Shown here piece by piece: positions 9,641 through 20,495 of a DNA stretch of 64,000 nucleotides. Each line of letters begins with the position of its first letter. The first letter of the stretch is position 1. The notes beneath the pieces are model-generated. The model saw nothing but the letters and a program-made list of their open reading frames with translations, was not told the origin of the DNA and made no database searches. A program made the translations under genes and the position numbers. Source of the stretch: Arthrobacter agilis (GTDB lineage: Bacteria; Actinomycetota; Actinomycetes; Actinomycetales; Micrococcaceae); the NCBI RefSeq assembly GCF_002157505.1, contig NZ_NFSC01000031.1:62001-126000 (forward strand). The letters run 5' to 3'.

Positions 9641-10492
9641 ATGGACTACGGCTGGGGAGCACAGGACATCACGGTTCCGAAGCGGGTCGCCCTGCCCGAC
9701 GTCCCCGTGGAGAAGGACATGGTCCTCGAGGACGTGCAGAGCGGATTCGTCGGCGCGGTGGTCCGGGTCGAGAAGTCCGGCGGGCTGCAGGTGATGGTGC
9801 TCGAGGACCGGCGCGGGAAGCACCGGACGTTTCGGCTCGGTCACGGTTTCCTCCTCGACGGACAGCCTGTCCACGTCGTCGCACCTGTGCAGCGCGCAGC
9901 GCCGGCCTCCACCCGGACCGCGTCCGGTTCGGTCCGGGTCGAGGGCGCGCGGGCGAGGACGGCCCGGGCCAGCAGGATCTGGGTCGAGGGACAGCACGAC
10001 GCCGAACTGGTCGAGAAGGTCTGGGGGGACGATCTCCGGCTCGAGGGAATCGTCGTCGAGCCGCTGCACGGCGTCGACGATCTCGCGGGCGCGGTCCGCG
10101 CGTTCGGCCCCGGGCCGCAGCGGCGGCTGGGCATCCTCGTCGACCACCTGCTGCCCGGCACCAAGGAGTCCCGGATCGCTCAGCAGGCGATGACCGTGCC
10201 GGGCGCCCGCCACCACGTCCTGATCGTCGGCCACCCCTACGTGGACGTCTGGCAGGCGGTGAAGCCGGCCGCGCTGGGACTCGATGCCTGGCCCGTGGTA
10301 CCGCGGAACCAGGATTGGAAGACCGGGATCCTGGCCGGGCTCGGCTGGCCGCACTCCAACCAGGCGGCCGTGGCCCACGGCTGGAAGCGGATCCTCGCCG
10401 GCGTCAGCACCTACGCCGATCTCGAGCCCTCGCTGCTGGGCCGGGTGGAGGAGGTCATCGACTTCCTGACCGCTCCCCCGGGCACCGCCTGA
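9641..10492 (+). CDS. DUF3097 family protein
   Basis: A protein of 283 residues starting MDYGWGAQDI, with AAGGA about nine bases upstream. It matches the DUF3097 family, confined largely to actinobacteria and without known function. The N-terminal third looks like a small beta-barrel. The C-terminal part contains VEGQHDAELVEKVWGDDL and ILVDHLLPGTKE, which look like a Toprim-type acidic nucleotide-binding fold (glutamate, then D-x-D-like positions); this is my inference from the pattern. No membrane segment is seen. It is divergent from hrcA. Confidence 0.85.
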   Translation: MDYGWGAQDITVPKRVALPDVPVEKDMVLEDVQSGFVGAVVRVEKSGGLQVMVLEDRRGKHRTFRLGHGFLLDGQPVHVVAPVQRAAPASTRTASGSVRVEGARARTARASRIWVEGQHDAELVEKVWGDDLRLEGIVVEPLHGVDDLAGAVRAFGPGPQRRLGILVDHLLPGTKESRIAQQAMTVPGARHHVLIVGHPYVDVWQAVKPAALGLDAWPVVPRNQDWKTGILAGLGWPHSNQAAVAHGWKRILAGVSTYADLEPSLLGRVEEVIDFLTAPPGTA

Positions 10493-10570
10493 GCAGTCCG
10501 GGCGCCGCCACCACGTATCCTTGGATCCAGTCCGGGGGAACAGTCCCGCCAGCCAGCAAAGGAATTGACG

Positions 10571-10987
10571 TTGTCCAACACCGCCGACCAGCAGCACCAC
10601 GGGCGGGGCGAGTCCCGGCCCGCGTTCGAAGGGACGCCGGCACAAGCCCTTCCCCTGACGGCGTCCGAGGACCGCCAGTTCGCGACACTGGCGCACTTCG
10701 GCGGCATCCTGGGCTTCATCCCCTCGCTGCTGATCTTCCTCATCTTCAAGGACCGGGGGCCGTTCACGGCGCAGGAGTCGAAGGAGGCGCTGAACTTCAC
10801 GCTCCCGCCGACCCTCCTGGCGCTGGCGGCATGGCTCCTGTCGCTCGCGCCGGTGATCGGAGGGGTGTTCGCCGTCGTGAACGCCCTCATCTGGGTCACG
10901 ATCACGATCTTCTCGGTGAACGCAGGCATCCAGGTCAACCGCGGCAGGCCCTACCGGTACACCCTGAACCTGCGCCTGATCCCCTAG
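10571..10987 (+). CDS. DUF4870 family small membrane protein
   Basis: A protein of 138 residues from the TTG at 10571, chosen over the in-frame TTG at 10565 because AAAGGA (10556-10562) is then eight bases away. A 40-residue polar N-terminus precedes a DUF4870 domain. It begins at LTASEDRQFATLAHFGGIL and has three membrane segments (about 46-63, 82-103, 108-124) ending in a basic C-terminus. The function of the family is unknown. It lies 78 bases after the DUF3097 gene and converges with hemW. Confidence 0.82.
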   Translation: MSNTADQQHHGRGESRPAFEGTPAQALPLTASEDRQFATLAHFGGILGFIPSLLIFLIFKDRGPFTAQESKEALNFTLPPTLLALAAWLLSLAPVIGGVFAVVNALIWVTITIFSVNAGIQVNRGRPYRYTLNLRLIP

Positions 10988-11010
10988 GCCCGCCCGCGAT
11001 CAGTCGGCAC

Positions 11011-12240
11011 TCAGTCCGGCAGCAGTCTCCGTACGACGGCGTCCGCGAGCAGCCTGCCCTGGAAGGTCAGGATCACGCGGCCCGCGAAGGCCGCGGCGGG
11101 CTCGACCAGCCCGTCGGCGATCAGCCCGGCGATCGCCTTGCGGCCCGTCGCCGTGAGGGAGCCGGTCGGAAGTCCCTCAAGCAGCCGTACGCGCAGCATG
11201 ACGTCCTCGACGTAACGGTCCTCCGCCGACAGGATCTCGCGTCCCGCGGCCGGTGACCGTCCGGACTCCAGCGCATCGGCGTACGGACGTGGATGCTTCA
11301 CGTTCCACCAGCGCGTGCCCCCGACGTGCGAGTGCGCGCCCGGACCTGCCCCCCACCAGTCGCTCCCGCGCCAGTAGGCGAGGTTGTGCCGGCACTCATC
11401 GGCGGGCGTCCGCGCCCAGTTGCTCACCTCGTACCAGGCGAGGCCACCGGCGGTGAGCATCTCCTCCGCGAGGGCGTACTTGTCGGCATGGTCGTCGTCG
11501 TCGATGGGCGGCACCTGGCCGCGGCGAATACGCGATGCGAGCCGCGTCCCGTCCTCGATGATGAGGGCGTATGCCGAGATGTGGTCGGGGCCGTAGGACA
11601 ACGCCGTGGTCAGCGACGTCCGCCAGTCCTCCAGCGACTCCCCCGGCGTGCCGTAGATCAGGTCCAGGCTCACCTTCAGGCCGGCCTCCCGCGCCCACTG
11701 CACGGCCTGCGGCACGCGTTCGGGCGAATGGGTGCGGTCGAGCACGGCGAGCACGTGGGGCACCGCGGACTGCATGCCGAACGAGACGCGGGTGAAGCCG
11801 GCCTCCTTCAGGACGCGCAGCGACTCAGGGGTCACCGAATCGGGATTGGCCTCGGTGGTCACCTCCGCATCGGGCGCCAGACCCCACTGCGCCGTGGCCG
11901 CCCGCAGGATCGACGCGAGGTCCTCGGCGGGCAGCAGTGTGGGAGTGCCTCCGCCGAAGAAGACGGTGGACAGCGGCCGGGCCGGTACTCCCGATGCTTC
12001 CAGGACGCGCGCGCCGAGGGCGAGCTCGGCGAGCACGGACCCGGCGTACTCGTCCTGCGACGCCCCACCGCCGAGCTCCGTGGCCGTGTAGGTGTTGAAG
12101 TCGCAGTAGCCGCACCGCACCGCGCAGAACGGGATGTGCACGTACAGGCAGAAGTCGCGGTGGAGCGCTCCCTCTGCGGCCTCGGGCGGCAGGACGCCGT
12201 CCTCGGGCGCGGGGAGCCCGAGCGGCAGTGCGCTAGGCAA
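11011..12240 (-). CDS. hemW: Radical SAM heme chaperone HemW
   Basis: A protein of 409 residues. The radical SAM signature CAVRCGYCDF (about 36-45) holds the C-x3-C-x2-C cluster ligands, followed by FFGGGTPTLL typical of the HemN/HemW group. The C-terminal HemN-like domain includes the conserved CRHNLAYWRGSDW segment. HemW lacks coproporphyrinogen oxidase activity in studied bacteria and inserts heme into respiratory enzymes. It follows lepA after 30 bases, the usual order. Confidence 0.95.
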   Translation of the reverse strand: MPSALPLGLPAPEDGVLPPEAAEGALHRDFCLYVHIPFCAVRCGYCDFNTYTATELGGGASQDEYAGSVLAELALGARVLEASGVPARPLSTVFFGGGTPTLLPAEDLASILRAATAQWGLAPDAEVTTEANPDSVTPESLRVLKEAGFTRVSFGMQSAVPHVLAVLDRTHSPERVPQAVQWAREAGLKVSLDLIYGTPGESLEDWRTSLTTALSYGPDHISAYALIIEDGTRLASRIRRGQVPPIDDDDHADKYALAEEMLTAGGLAWYEVSNWARTPADECRHNLAYWRGSDWWGAGPGAHSHVGGTRWWNVKHPRPYADALESGRSPAAGREILSAEDRYVEDVMLRVRLLEGLPTGSLTATGRKAIAGLIADGLVEPAAAFAGRVILTFQGRLLADAVVRRLLPD

Positions 12241-12270
12241 GGGGACGCGCCGCCTCAGAACCGTGCATGA

Positions 12271-14124
<1,854 letters not shown>

Positions 14125-14308
14125 GTAGGTTCCTCACTTTTTCGGGACAGGGTGCGGCATGCGGCTCCCAGCCGTGCCGTCATCGGCGGCGGCCGGGGCT
14201 GGTTCGCGCCGTTTCAACTCCCCTTAGTGTCCCACGTGGCCGGACGGCTCCGGGAATCGCTACCCGCGGGCGCTGGGCCGGCGACGACTGCCCGCCTAGG
14301 ATTTCAGC

Positions 14309-14842
14309 ATGGCGATCACGGTCCGCTCCCTCCTGTCCCTCGCGACTCGCGTCGTCCGGGCGGTGAACAGCGCATCGCCTCCGGAGGCTCCCCGCCGCGG
14401 GGGTACGAAGCGCACCCGGACAGCCGGTTCCGCAGCCCCCACCGCGCGCAGGACGCCGAGCCGCCGGCAGGAAGCACTGCTCGCCTACTCACCCTTGAGC
14501 GACGGCAAACCGGACCCCGGTGAGATCGTCTGGACATGGGTGTCCTACGAGGACGACCCCGCGCAGGGAAAGGACCGCCCGGTGCTGCTCATCGGACGCG
14601 ACGGCGACATGCTGCTGGGCCTGATGCTCACGAGCCGGGACCGGAACAATGCCCGCGAGCACGATGACAGGTACATCGACATCGGCACGGGTACCTGGGA
14701 CCGGCAGGGACGTCCGAGCGAGGTGAAGGTCGACCGGCTCCTGCGAATCGCACCTGGGGATATCAGGCGCGAGGGCGCGGTCCTCCCGCGCCGGCTCTTC
14801 GAACAGGTCCTCGCAGCGGTGCCCGATCACCTGCTGGCGTAA
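14309..14842 (+). CDS. PemK/MazF-family protein without visible antitoxin
   Basis: A protein of 177 residues with AGGA seven bases before the ATG. The C-terminal 110 residues match the PemK/MazF fold: [21 protein letters not shown] contains the P-G-x-[IV] entry and the basic loop, followed by RPVLLIG and LMLTSRDR. The first 60 residues are basic, Ser/Pro-rich and probably disordered, unlike a standard toxin of about 110 residues. MazF toxins are sequence-specific endoribonucleases; here no small antitoxin gene precedes or follows. It could be a housekeeping relative rather than a toxin. Confidence 0.8.
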   Translation: MAITVRSLLSLATRVVRAVNSASPPEAPRRGGTKRTRTAGSAAPTARRTPSRRQEALLAYSPLSDGKPDPGEIVWTWVSYEDDPAQGKDRPVLLIGRDGDMLLGLMLTSRDRNNAREHDDRYIDIGTGTWDRQGRPSEVKVDRLLRIAPGDIRREGAVLPRRLFEQVLAAVPDHLLA

Positions 14843-14972
14843 CGCACGGGCACGGGGAGTCCCCACGCGATCCGTCCGGACCACCCAGGTCGTCCTGAAC
14901 GCCCGACCCTCCATTGCCGGGCCTGCCCTGGAGCACCACGGCTCGGGTTCCGCGCGTGTTTCTGGTAGCCTT

Positions 14973-15058
14973 TATAGCTGTGTGTCCGCGCAGGTCTCCG
15001 GGCACTTTGGCCAATCGCCATACGGTATCCCCACGCCGCTCAGTCTTGGTTGGCCGAA
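14973..15058 (+). promoter_or_regulatory. Candidate rpsT promoter -10 and structured 5' leader
   Basis: A -10-like TATAGC lies at 14973-14978, without a convincing -35. The leader would be about 115 bases. Within it, 15006-15017 can pair with 15047-15058 over 12 positions (three G-U), closing a 29-base loop and ending 43 bases before the rpsT GTG. This may be an autoregulatory S20 site, but no consensus was available to compare. Confidence 0.4.
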
Positions 15059-15101
15059 ATACCCTCACGACCAGTCCGCAATACAAAGAAAGTTCTCATA
15101 C

Positions 15102-15362
15102 GTGGCAAATATCAAGTCCCAGAAGAAGCGCATCCTCACCAACGAAAAGGCGAGGCAGCGCAACAACTCGGTCAAGTCCGAGCTCAAGACCGCCATCCGC
15201 GCCGTGAACACGGCCGTCGAGGGCGCTGACAAGGACGCTGCCGCTACGGCTCTGCAGGCAGCCAGCCGCAAGCTCGACAAGGCTGTCAGCAAGGGTGTGC
15301 TGCACAAGAACAACGCAGCGAACCGCAAGTCCGCGATCTCCAAGAAGGTCAACGCGCTCTAA
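15102..15362 (+). CDS. rpsT: 30S ribosomal protein S20
   Basis: A protein of 86 residues, starting at GTG 15102 ([19 protein letters not shown]), with AAAGAAAG upstream. It is Lys/Arg/Ala-rich and helical throughout, as expected for S20, which binds 16S rRNA helices 9, 11 and 44. Single gene, closed by a strong hairpin 14 bases after the stop. It is convergent with holA. Confidence 0.98.
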   Translation: MANIKSQKKRILTNEKARQRNNSVKSELKTAIRAVNTAVEGADKDAAATALQAASRKLDKAVSKGVLHKNNAANRKSAISKKVNAL

Positions 15363-15375
15363 GCTGCGAAACCTT

Positions 15376-15415
15376 CGACGTAGGGCCGACTCCTCACGGA
15401 GTCGGCCCTACGTCG
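15376..15415. terminator. Bidirectional terminator between rpsT and holA
   Basis: A perfect 18-bp stem (15376-15393 with 15398-15415) closes the loop TCAC. There is no long T run. It sits between two convergent genes and could serve both. Confidence 0.85.
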
Positions 15416-15479
15416 TTAACCGGTGGTTCCAGCGGCCTGACGGCCGACAATTTGTCGGTGGCACTGCTGACTCTGGCGG

Positions 15480-16490
15480 TCAGCCGTCTCCCAGTGCGAT
15501 GACGGTCACGGCCCGCTCGACGGCGTAGACCGGGTCCCGTGACTCGCCCTTCACCTGGGCGTCCGCCTCGGCGAGGGCTCGGATGGAACGGGCAAGGGCG
15601 TCCGAGCTGAAGCGCTGGGCTTCCTTCCGGGCCTGGTCGACCTGCCATGGCGCCATGCCGAGGTCCTTCGCAAGCTGCATCGAGGATCCTCTGACACCAT
15701 GGACCTTCGCGACGGCGCGGACCTTCATGGCGAGCGCGGCGACGATCGGGACCGGATCCGCTCCTGTCGCGAGGGCGTGGCGCAACATGGACAGCGCCTG
15801 AGCGGTGCGTCCTGCCAGCGCCGCATCGGCGACCTTGAATCCCGTGGCCTCCACGCGTCCGCCGTAGTACTTCTCCACCGTCTCGGCCGAGACATCGCCT
15901 GCCGTGTCCGCCATGAGCTGCTGGCAGGCTGCCGCAAGTTCCGGCAACTGCGAGCCGACGGCGGCGACGAGCGCCCTCACGGCGTCCGGCTCGATGCGCC
16001 GGCGCGCCAGCCGGAACTCTGTCGTGACGAACTCCGCTTTCTCGCCGTCCTTCTTCAGGGGCTGGCAATCGACGACGGTACCCACGGCCTTGATCGCGTC
16101 GAGCAGCTTCTTCCCACGATTGCCGCCCGAGTGACGCATGACCAGGACGACATCCGGCGCGGGATCCGTGAGGTAGGCGAGCGCGTCGACCAGGAATGCG
16201 TCGTTCATCTGGGCCAGCCCTGCAACCTCGATGACCTTCCAGTCACCGAACAGTGACGGGCTCGCATGCATCGTCAGGGTGCCTGTCTCATATGATCCGG
16301 CGTCGAAGCTGACGAGCTCCGCCCCTGGCTGTGCGGTGCGGACCTGCGCTCGGATCGACTCGGAGACCTTCGACGCCAGGTAGTCCTCGGGACCGGACAG
16401 CAGCATGACGGCCGCGGGACGTACCTCACGCCATGATGCCGGCTGCTGGTTGGAGCCGCTGCTGCGGCCGGCGGGTGATCTTGTTGCCAC
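15480..16490 (-). CDS. holA: DNA polymerase III subunit delta
   Basis: A protein of 336 residues from GTG 16490, with AGGA eight to ten bases upstream. After a polar N-terminus, VMLLSGPEDYLASK begins the HolA fold. FGDWKVIEVAGL, RRRIEPDAVRAL and the C-terminal clamp-loader collar region follow. Delta opens the beta clamp; its nucleotide-binding site is non-functional, as expected here where no P-loop is seen. It lies downstream of comEC with an 89-base gap, the usual actinobacterial order. Confidence 0.94.
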   Translation of the reverse strand: MATRSPAGRSSGSNQQPASWREVRPAAVMLLSGPEDYLASKVSESIRAQVRTAQPGAELVSFDAGSYETGTLTMHASPSLFGDWKVIEVAGLAQMNDAFLVDALAYLTDPAPDVVLVMRHSGGNRGKKLLDAIKAVGTVVDCQPLKKDGEKAEFVTTEFRLARRRIEPDAVRALVAAVGSQLPELAAACQQLMADTAGDVSAETVEKYYGGRVEATGFKVADAALAGRTAQALSMLRHALATGADPVPIVAALAMKVRAVAKVHGVRGSSMQLAKDLGMAPWQVDQARKEAQRFSSDALARSIRALAEADAQVKGESRDPVYAVERAVTVIALGDG

Positions 16491-16579
16491 GTGGCGAGGT
16501 TCCTTCCGTCAGATCTCCTTCCACTGTTTCACGGCGAGGCCATGCCTCAAAGCCGCGGGGCGCCCCGATGGTGCAGCGC

Positions 16580-19192
16580 CTACCGGAGCTCGTGGACTTC
16601 CAGGGTGTCGCCGACAACCTCCACGCTGAACGACCCGAGCTCGTCCGTCCTGGCCGTGGCGATGCCCAGGCGAGCGAGCGCATCGATGATGACCGGGTGC
16701 GGGTGGCCGTAGTCGTTGTCTTCACCCACGGAGATGAGCGCGAGGCTCGGAGCGATCGCTTCCAGCACCGCGGTGCCCCCATTTCTGGCCCCATGATGGG
16801 CGATCTTGAGGATGTCCACTCCCCCGTCAGCCAGTGCCGGCTCGGCGGTCAGCAGGGCGGCGGCAGCGTCCTCCTCGATATCGCCCGTAAGCAGCAGCGT
16901 CACAGACCGGTCCGGTGTCGGCACGACGACTTCGAGGACCGCGCTCGCGCTGTTCTCCTCCGACGTGACGGTGTCCCCCGTCGGCCAGAGGACGTCGACC
17001 TGGATCTGGGGGAGGTCGAGAGTCGTCGAGCTGGTCAGGCGCTCGGCCTCCAGCCCGGCGGCGGCTGCAGCCTCCGTCACCTCACGGGGCGGGCTCTCCT
17101 CGCTCGTCGAGTAGTACAGTGCCGTGACGGTCCTTCCCCGGACGGCGCCCTCGATTCCGCCATAGTGATCGTCGTGCAGGTGCGTGATGACGAGCGCGTC
17201 GATCACCTCGACCTGCAGGCGGTCCAGGCACCGGTCCATCGCGTCAGGATCCGGTCCTGCGTCCACGACCATGGCATGGCCGGCGGTCGTCCTGACGACG
17301 ATGCCATCTCCCTGGCCGACATCGCACATCGCCATCACCCAGCTCCCGGCGGGCCGCGCGATCGTCCCGTGCATGACAAGGGCACCCACTGCGCCGCACA
17401 GGACGAGAAGGAGGGCGAGGACGAGCGCTCCGCGGTGAGGCCGCCGGCGCACGTCCTGCCCGAGGGTAAAAGGACGGGCACCGCGTGGGGTACGACCCAC
17501 CGGGCGCGGGTCTGCAGCCCGGTCCGGGTCCGAGTCCGAGTCGACTCCAGTGTGCGCATCTGGAACCCGCGGCAAAGGTGCAGCGATCCTCCTCCCCCAC
17601 CAGCCTGCGATGGCCTCCCGCTGGATCATGAGCACGAGAAACGTCAGCGATACCAGTGCGGCCACGGCGGCGCCGGGTGCTCCCGGGATCCACGGCACGG
17701 ATGCACCCGGCATAGCAGCAAGCGTGTCGGCAACACCTGCAACCCACCGCGTTCCCCACTGGGCTGCTGCGATGAGGGGCTGCGCGAACACCGGAGCGGC
17801 TACGAGCGCGAGGACAGCCAGCATCCCCACGAGAGTGATCGCTGGGACCACGGGCGACGCCAGCACGTTGGCCGGCAGCGAGTACACCGGGAGCGTCGGC
17901 TGGATCAGGACGAGGATCGGTGTGCAGAAGAGTTGCGCGGTCAGGGGGATGGCGAGCAGTTGGGCTGCGACACGCGGCATCGCGAGGTTGAGCGTGTCGA
18001 CAGCCTTGGGTCCGGCGGTGACCAGCCCCAGGGTTGCTGCGACCGAGAGCAGGAAGGCGAAGGACACCGAGAGCCACGGGTCTACCGCGAGGAGGATGAT
18101 GATCGACAGCATCAGCAGAGTCAGGGACGCCCTGCCGCGCCCCGAGAGGACGGCGGCCACTCCGATCGTGCCCATCACCGCTGCCCGGAGGACGCTCGGT
18201 TCAGGACGGACAAGCATGACGAAGCCCACCAGTGCCACTACCGCGCCGGCGGCGGCGGGTGGCCGTGGCAGCCGCGCTGCCCTCAGTCCGAGGAACGCGA
18301 AGGCGACGACATAGGAGCAGTTGGCTCCGCTCACGGCCGTCAGATGGGTCAGCCCGGTGACCGTCATGGCCTTCTTCAGGGCGGGCTCGAGACCGGTCCG
18401 GTCACCGAGCACCATACCGGGCAGCAGACCATCACCAGCATCCCGGCCATCCCGAACGGCGAGGTCGCGAAAGCGCGTTCTCAGGTCGGCGGTGTAGCCG
18501 AGCCACCCCTCTGCCTTCTCGACCGCCGGGCTACTCGAGGGGAAGAAGACCGCAGCCGCCTTGCCCACGCGATCGGACGGTTTCGCGATGCCCAGCACAC
18601 GGACCGTGTCCCCCGTCCCCATATCGGCCCACTGTTCCGATCCGAAGACGACGACGGGCGTCGTGGAAGCGAAGGGATCCCCGTGCAGGACCCCACCGGC
18701 GACGACGGCATCGATGAGGTAGCGGTTGCCGCCGCCGAAGTTTCCTGGACCCAGCGACAACGGTTCCCCTGAGATTCGGAGGACGGCCGTGAACGGGATC
18801 CTGCCGGCAACGGCATCATCCACCGGTCCTGCTTCCGCGCGGGCGAGGCTCCCGCCGGCGGCGAGCAGGACGAGCGTCAGGGCTGCTGCTGCCGCGAGGG
18901 CCTGCGCGGGCACCATTGTCCATCTCCGGCCGGACCCGGGCGGGACGAGGAACACGACGCAGGCCAGGACCAGCCCGCTCGCAGCAGCAAGGAGACCGCC
19001 CACCGTCGCCCCTGTCGCTCCACCCCGGATGGCGATCGCAGCCGCCGCCCACGCCACTCCAGCCGACGGCACGAGGCGGAGGTCACCGCTCCACCGCGGT
19101 CGACAGGGTCGTGGACCTCCGTCCTTCGGCCCGCCACCGTCCCCCGTCCGGTGAGGCGCTGGGGTACCGGAGGAAGCCGCAGGACGGCTCAC
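16580..19192 (-). CDS. comEC: ComEC/Rec2-family DNA uptake channel protein
   Basis: A protein of 870 residues. Several N-terminal membrane segments precede an OB-like extracellular domain (about 130-240). The competence domain follows with many helices and HLTAVSGANCSYVVA (about 292). The C-terminal metallo-beta-lactamase domain has THLHDDHYGG (about 690) and IAHHGARNGG. In transformable bacteria ComEC passes single-stranded DNA across the membrane and its lactamase-like domain may degrade the other strand. The GTG start overlaps the comEA stop by four bases. No pseudopilus genes are in the window, so natural competence is unproven. Confidence 0.92.
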   Translation of the reverse strand: MSRPAASSGTPAPHRTGDGGGPKDGGPRPCRPRWSGDLRLVPSAGVAWAAAAIAIRGGATGATVGGLLAAASGLVLACVVFLVPPGSGRRWTMVPAQALAAAAALTLVLLAAGGSLARAEAGPVDDAVAGRIPFTAVLRISGEPLSLGPGNFGGGNRYLIDAVVAGGVLHGDPFASTTPVVVFGSEQWADMGTGDTVRVLGIAKPSDRVGKAAAVFFPSSSPAVEKAEGWLGYTADLRTRFRDLAVRDGRDAGDGLLPGMVLGDRTGLEPALKKAMTVTGLTHLTAVSGANCSYVVAFAFLGLRAARLPRPPAAAGAVVALVGFVMLVRPEPSVLRAAVMGTIGVAAVLSGRGRASLTLLMLSIIILLAVDPWLSVSFAFLLSVAATLGLVTAGPKAVDTLNLAMPRVAAQLLAIPLTAQLFCTPILVLIQPTLPVYSLPANVLASPVVPAITLVGMLAVLALVAAPVFAQPLIAAAQWGTRWVAGVADTLAAMPGASVPWIPGAPGAAVAALVSLTFLVLMIQREAIAGWWGRRIAAPLPRVPDAHTGVDSDSDPDRAADPRPVGRTPRGARPFTLGQDVRRRPHRGALVLALLLVLCGAVGALVMHGTIARPAGSWVMAMCDVGQGDGIVVRTTAGHAMVVDAGPDPDAMDRCLDRLQVEVIDALVITHLHDDHYGGIEGAVRGRTVTALYYSTSEESPPREVTEAAAAAGLEAERLTSSTTLDLPQIQVDVLWPTGDTVTSEENSASAVLEVVVPTPDRSVTLLLTGDIEEDAAAALLTAEPALADGGVDILKIAHHGARNGGTAVLEAIAPSLALISVGEDNDYGHPHPVIIDALARLGIATARTDELGSFSVEVVGDTLEVHELR

Positions 19193-20388
19193 CGCACCAC
19201 GATGAGGGGGAGGATCCCCTCGAGCATCCCCGGGCCGATCCCCGGTACCGCGTCGATATCAGCGGTCTGACCGAAAGGGCCATGCTCCTCGCGCCAATCG
19301 ATGATGCGCTGCCCCAGGACCGGACCCACGCGGGGCAATGACTCGATCTCGGCGAGTGTGGCGGTGTTGATGTCGATGACCCCACCTGAGCCTGCGGAGG
19401 GACCACTGCCGTCAGGAGTCCCTCCGGAAGCGCTCGCCTGCCCGCCCGAAGTGGCTGCCGGCGCATCCAGTGCACCCTGATCGGCTCGCGGTTCCTCACC
19501 CACGGCGAGGAGGTGGATGTGCTGTCCGTCGGACGGGGTAGCGGCGAGGTTGATTCCCTCGAGGTCGGCCTCGGGAAGAGCGCCGCCGGCCTTCTCCAGA
19601 ACCTCGAACAGGCGTGTGCCGGACGGGATCGTGACCACGCCGGGCGACGCGACCGCGCCCGTGACGTAGACGACGATGGCTCCCTGGTCGGCACCGCCCG
19701 CCGGGGCAGGCGTTCCTGCCGATGACCCATTCGGCGACCCCTCCGACGCGTCGCCGAGACGCTCCTGGTCGTCCCCCTGCTGCCCCGGTTGCTCCCCTCC
19801 GGGCGCGGCCCCACCACTGCCCGGGCGCGCTGCGTCCGAGCCCGCCACACCGGACGCACCTGAGGCACCGGACGCACCGGACGCACCGGACGCACCTGAG
19901 GCACCGGACGCACCGGACGCACCGTCGCCCGCATCAGTACCGCCCGCACCGGGAGCGTCGGGCGGGTCGGTACCCGGCTCTTCACCGCTGGGGGATCCAG
20001 CATCGAGCTGTACCGACACCGCGGCGGCAGACGGTTCGGAGCTGCGCACCAGGAACAGCGCAGCACCGATCGCCAGCGCGACCCCCAGGAAGACGAGCGC
20101 TGCCGACCGGGCGACGCCCCACTGCACCCCGCCGCGGAGGGCACTCGAATCCTGCCCGCCCCGGAGGGGAAGACCGGATGCAGGACGTGGCAGGACGTCA
20201 CTCCGGCGGAGCATGGGCTGCTCACGGCCGCCATCACCACTCCGGCCCTCGTCGGGCGGTGTCGAGTCGGGCCAGCTCTCATCGGACCGGCGCTTATCCG
20301 GCGGCGGGGAGTTGAGCGGCGGGGACGCGGACACCTGCGGGAGCTGCGCCCCTTCATCCCCTGCAGTCGGCCATCGGTGCTTTCCCAT
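19189..20388 (-). CDS. comEA: ComEA-family helix-hairpin-helix DNA-binding protein
   Basis: A protein of 399 residues, longer than classical ComEA (about 200). A polar cytoplasmic region of about 90 residues precedes one membrane helix (about 95-115). A long disordered spacer includes an almost pure Gly-Ala-Ser repeat, followed by an SLBB domain (VVYVTGAVASPGVV) and a C-terminal HhH domain (IDINTATLAEIESLPRVGP and DIDAVPGIGP). In transformable bacteria ComEA binds incoming double-stranded DNA outside the membrane and hands it to ComEC, its neighbour here. Confidence 0.92.
   Translation of the reverse strand: MGKHRWPTAGDEGAQLPQVSASPPLNSPPPDKRRSDESWPDSTPPDEGRSGDGGREQPMLRRSDVLPRPASGLPLRGGQDSSALRGGVQWGVARSAALVFLGVALAIGAALFLVRSSEPSAAAVSVQLDAGSPSGEEPGTDPPDAPGAGGTDAGDGASGASGASGASGASGASGASGASGVAGSDAARPGSGGAAPGGEQPGQQGDDQERLGDASEGSPNGSSAGTPAPAGGADQGAIVVYVTGAVASPGVVTIPSGTRLFEVLEKAGGALPEADLEGINLAATPSDGQHIHLLAVGEEPRADQGALDAPAATSGGQASASGGTPDGSGPSAGSGGVIDINTATLAEIESLPRVGPVLGQRIIDWREEHGPFGQTADIDAVPGIGPGMLEGILPLIVVR
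19852..19923 (-). repeat. Eight 9-bp units encoding Gly-Ala-Ser in comEA
   Basis: Units are of two kinds, ggacgcacc (A) and tgaggcacc (B), in the order ABAA ABAA, so the block is an exact 36-bp duplication. Both kinds encode Gly-Ala-Ser on the reverse strand. Confidence 0.85.
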
Positions 20389-20495
20389 GGGGCAACGCTA
20401 GGACCGGCGCACCGCGGACCCGCCGACGGCTGATGCTATGTGGACATCCGGCTGGAACGGCCGGCCGTAACCCTCAGAAGACCGTCAGGCGGCCG

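Noticed and set aside
19852-19923. CRISPR-like array
   Set aside because: The repeats are contiguous 9-bp units without spacers, inside the comEA reading frame.
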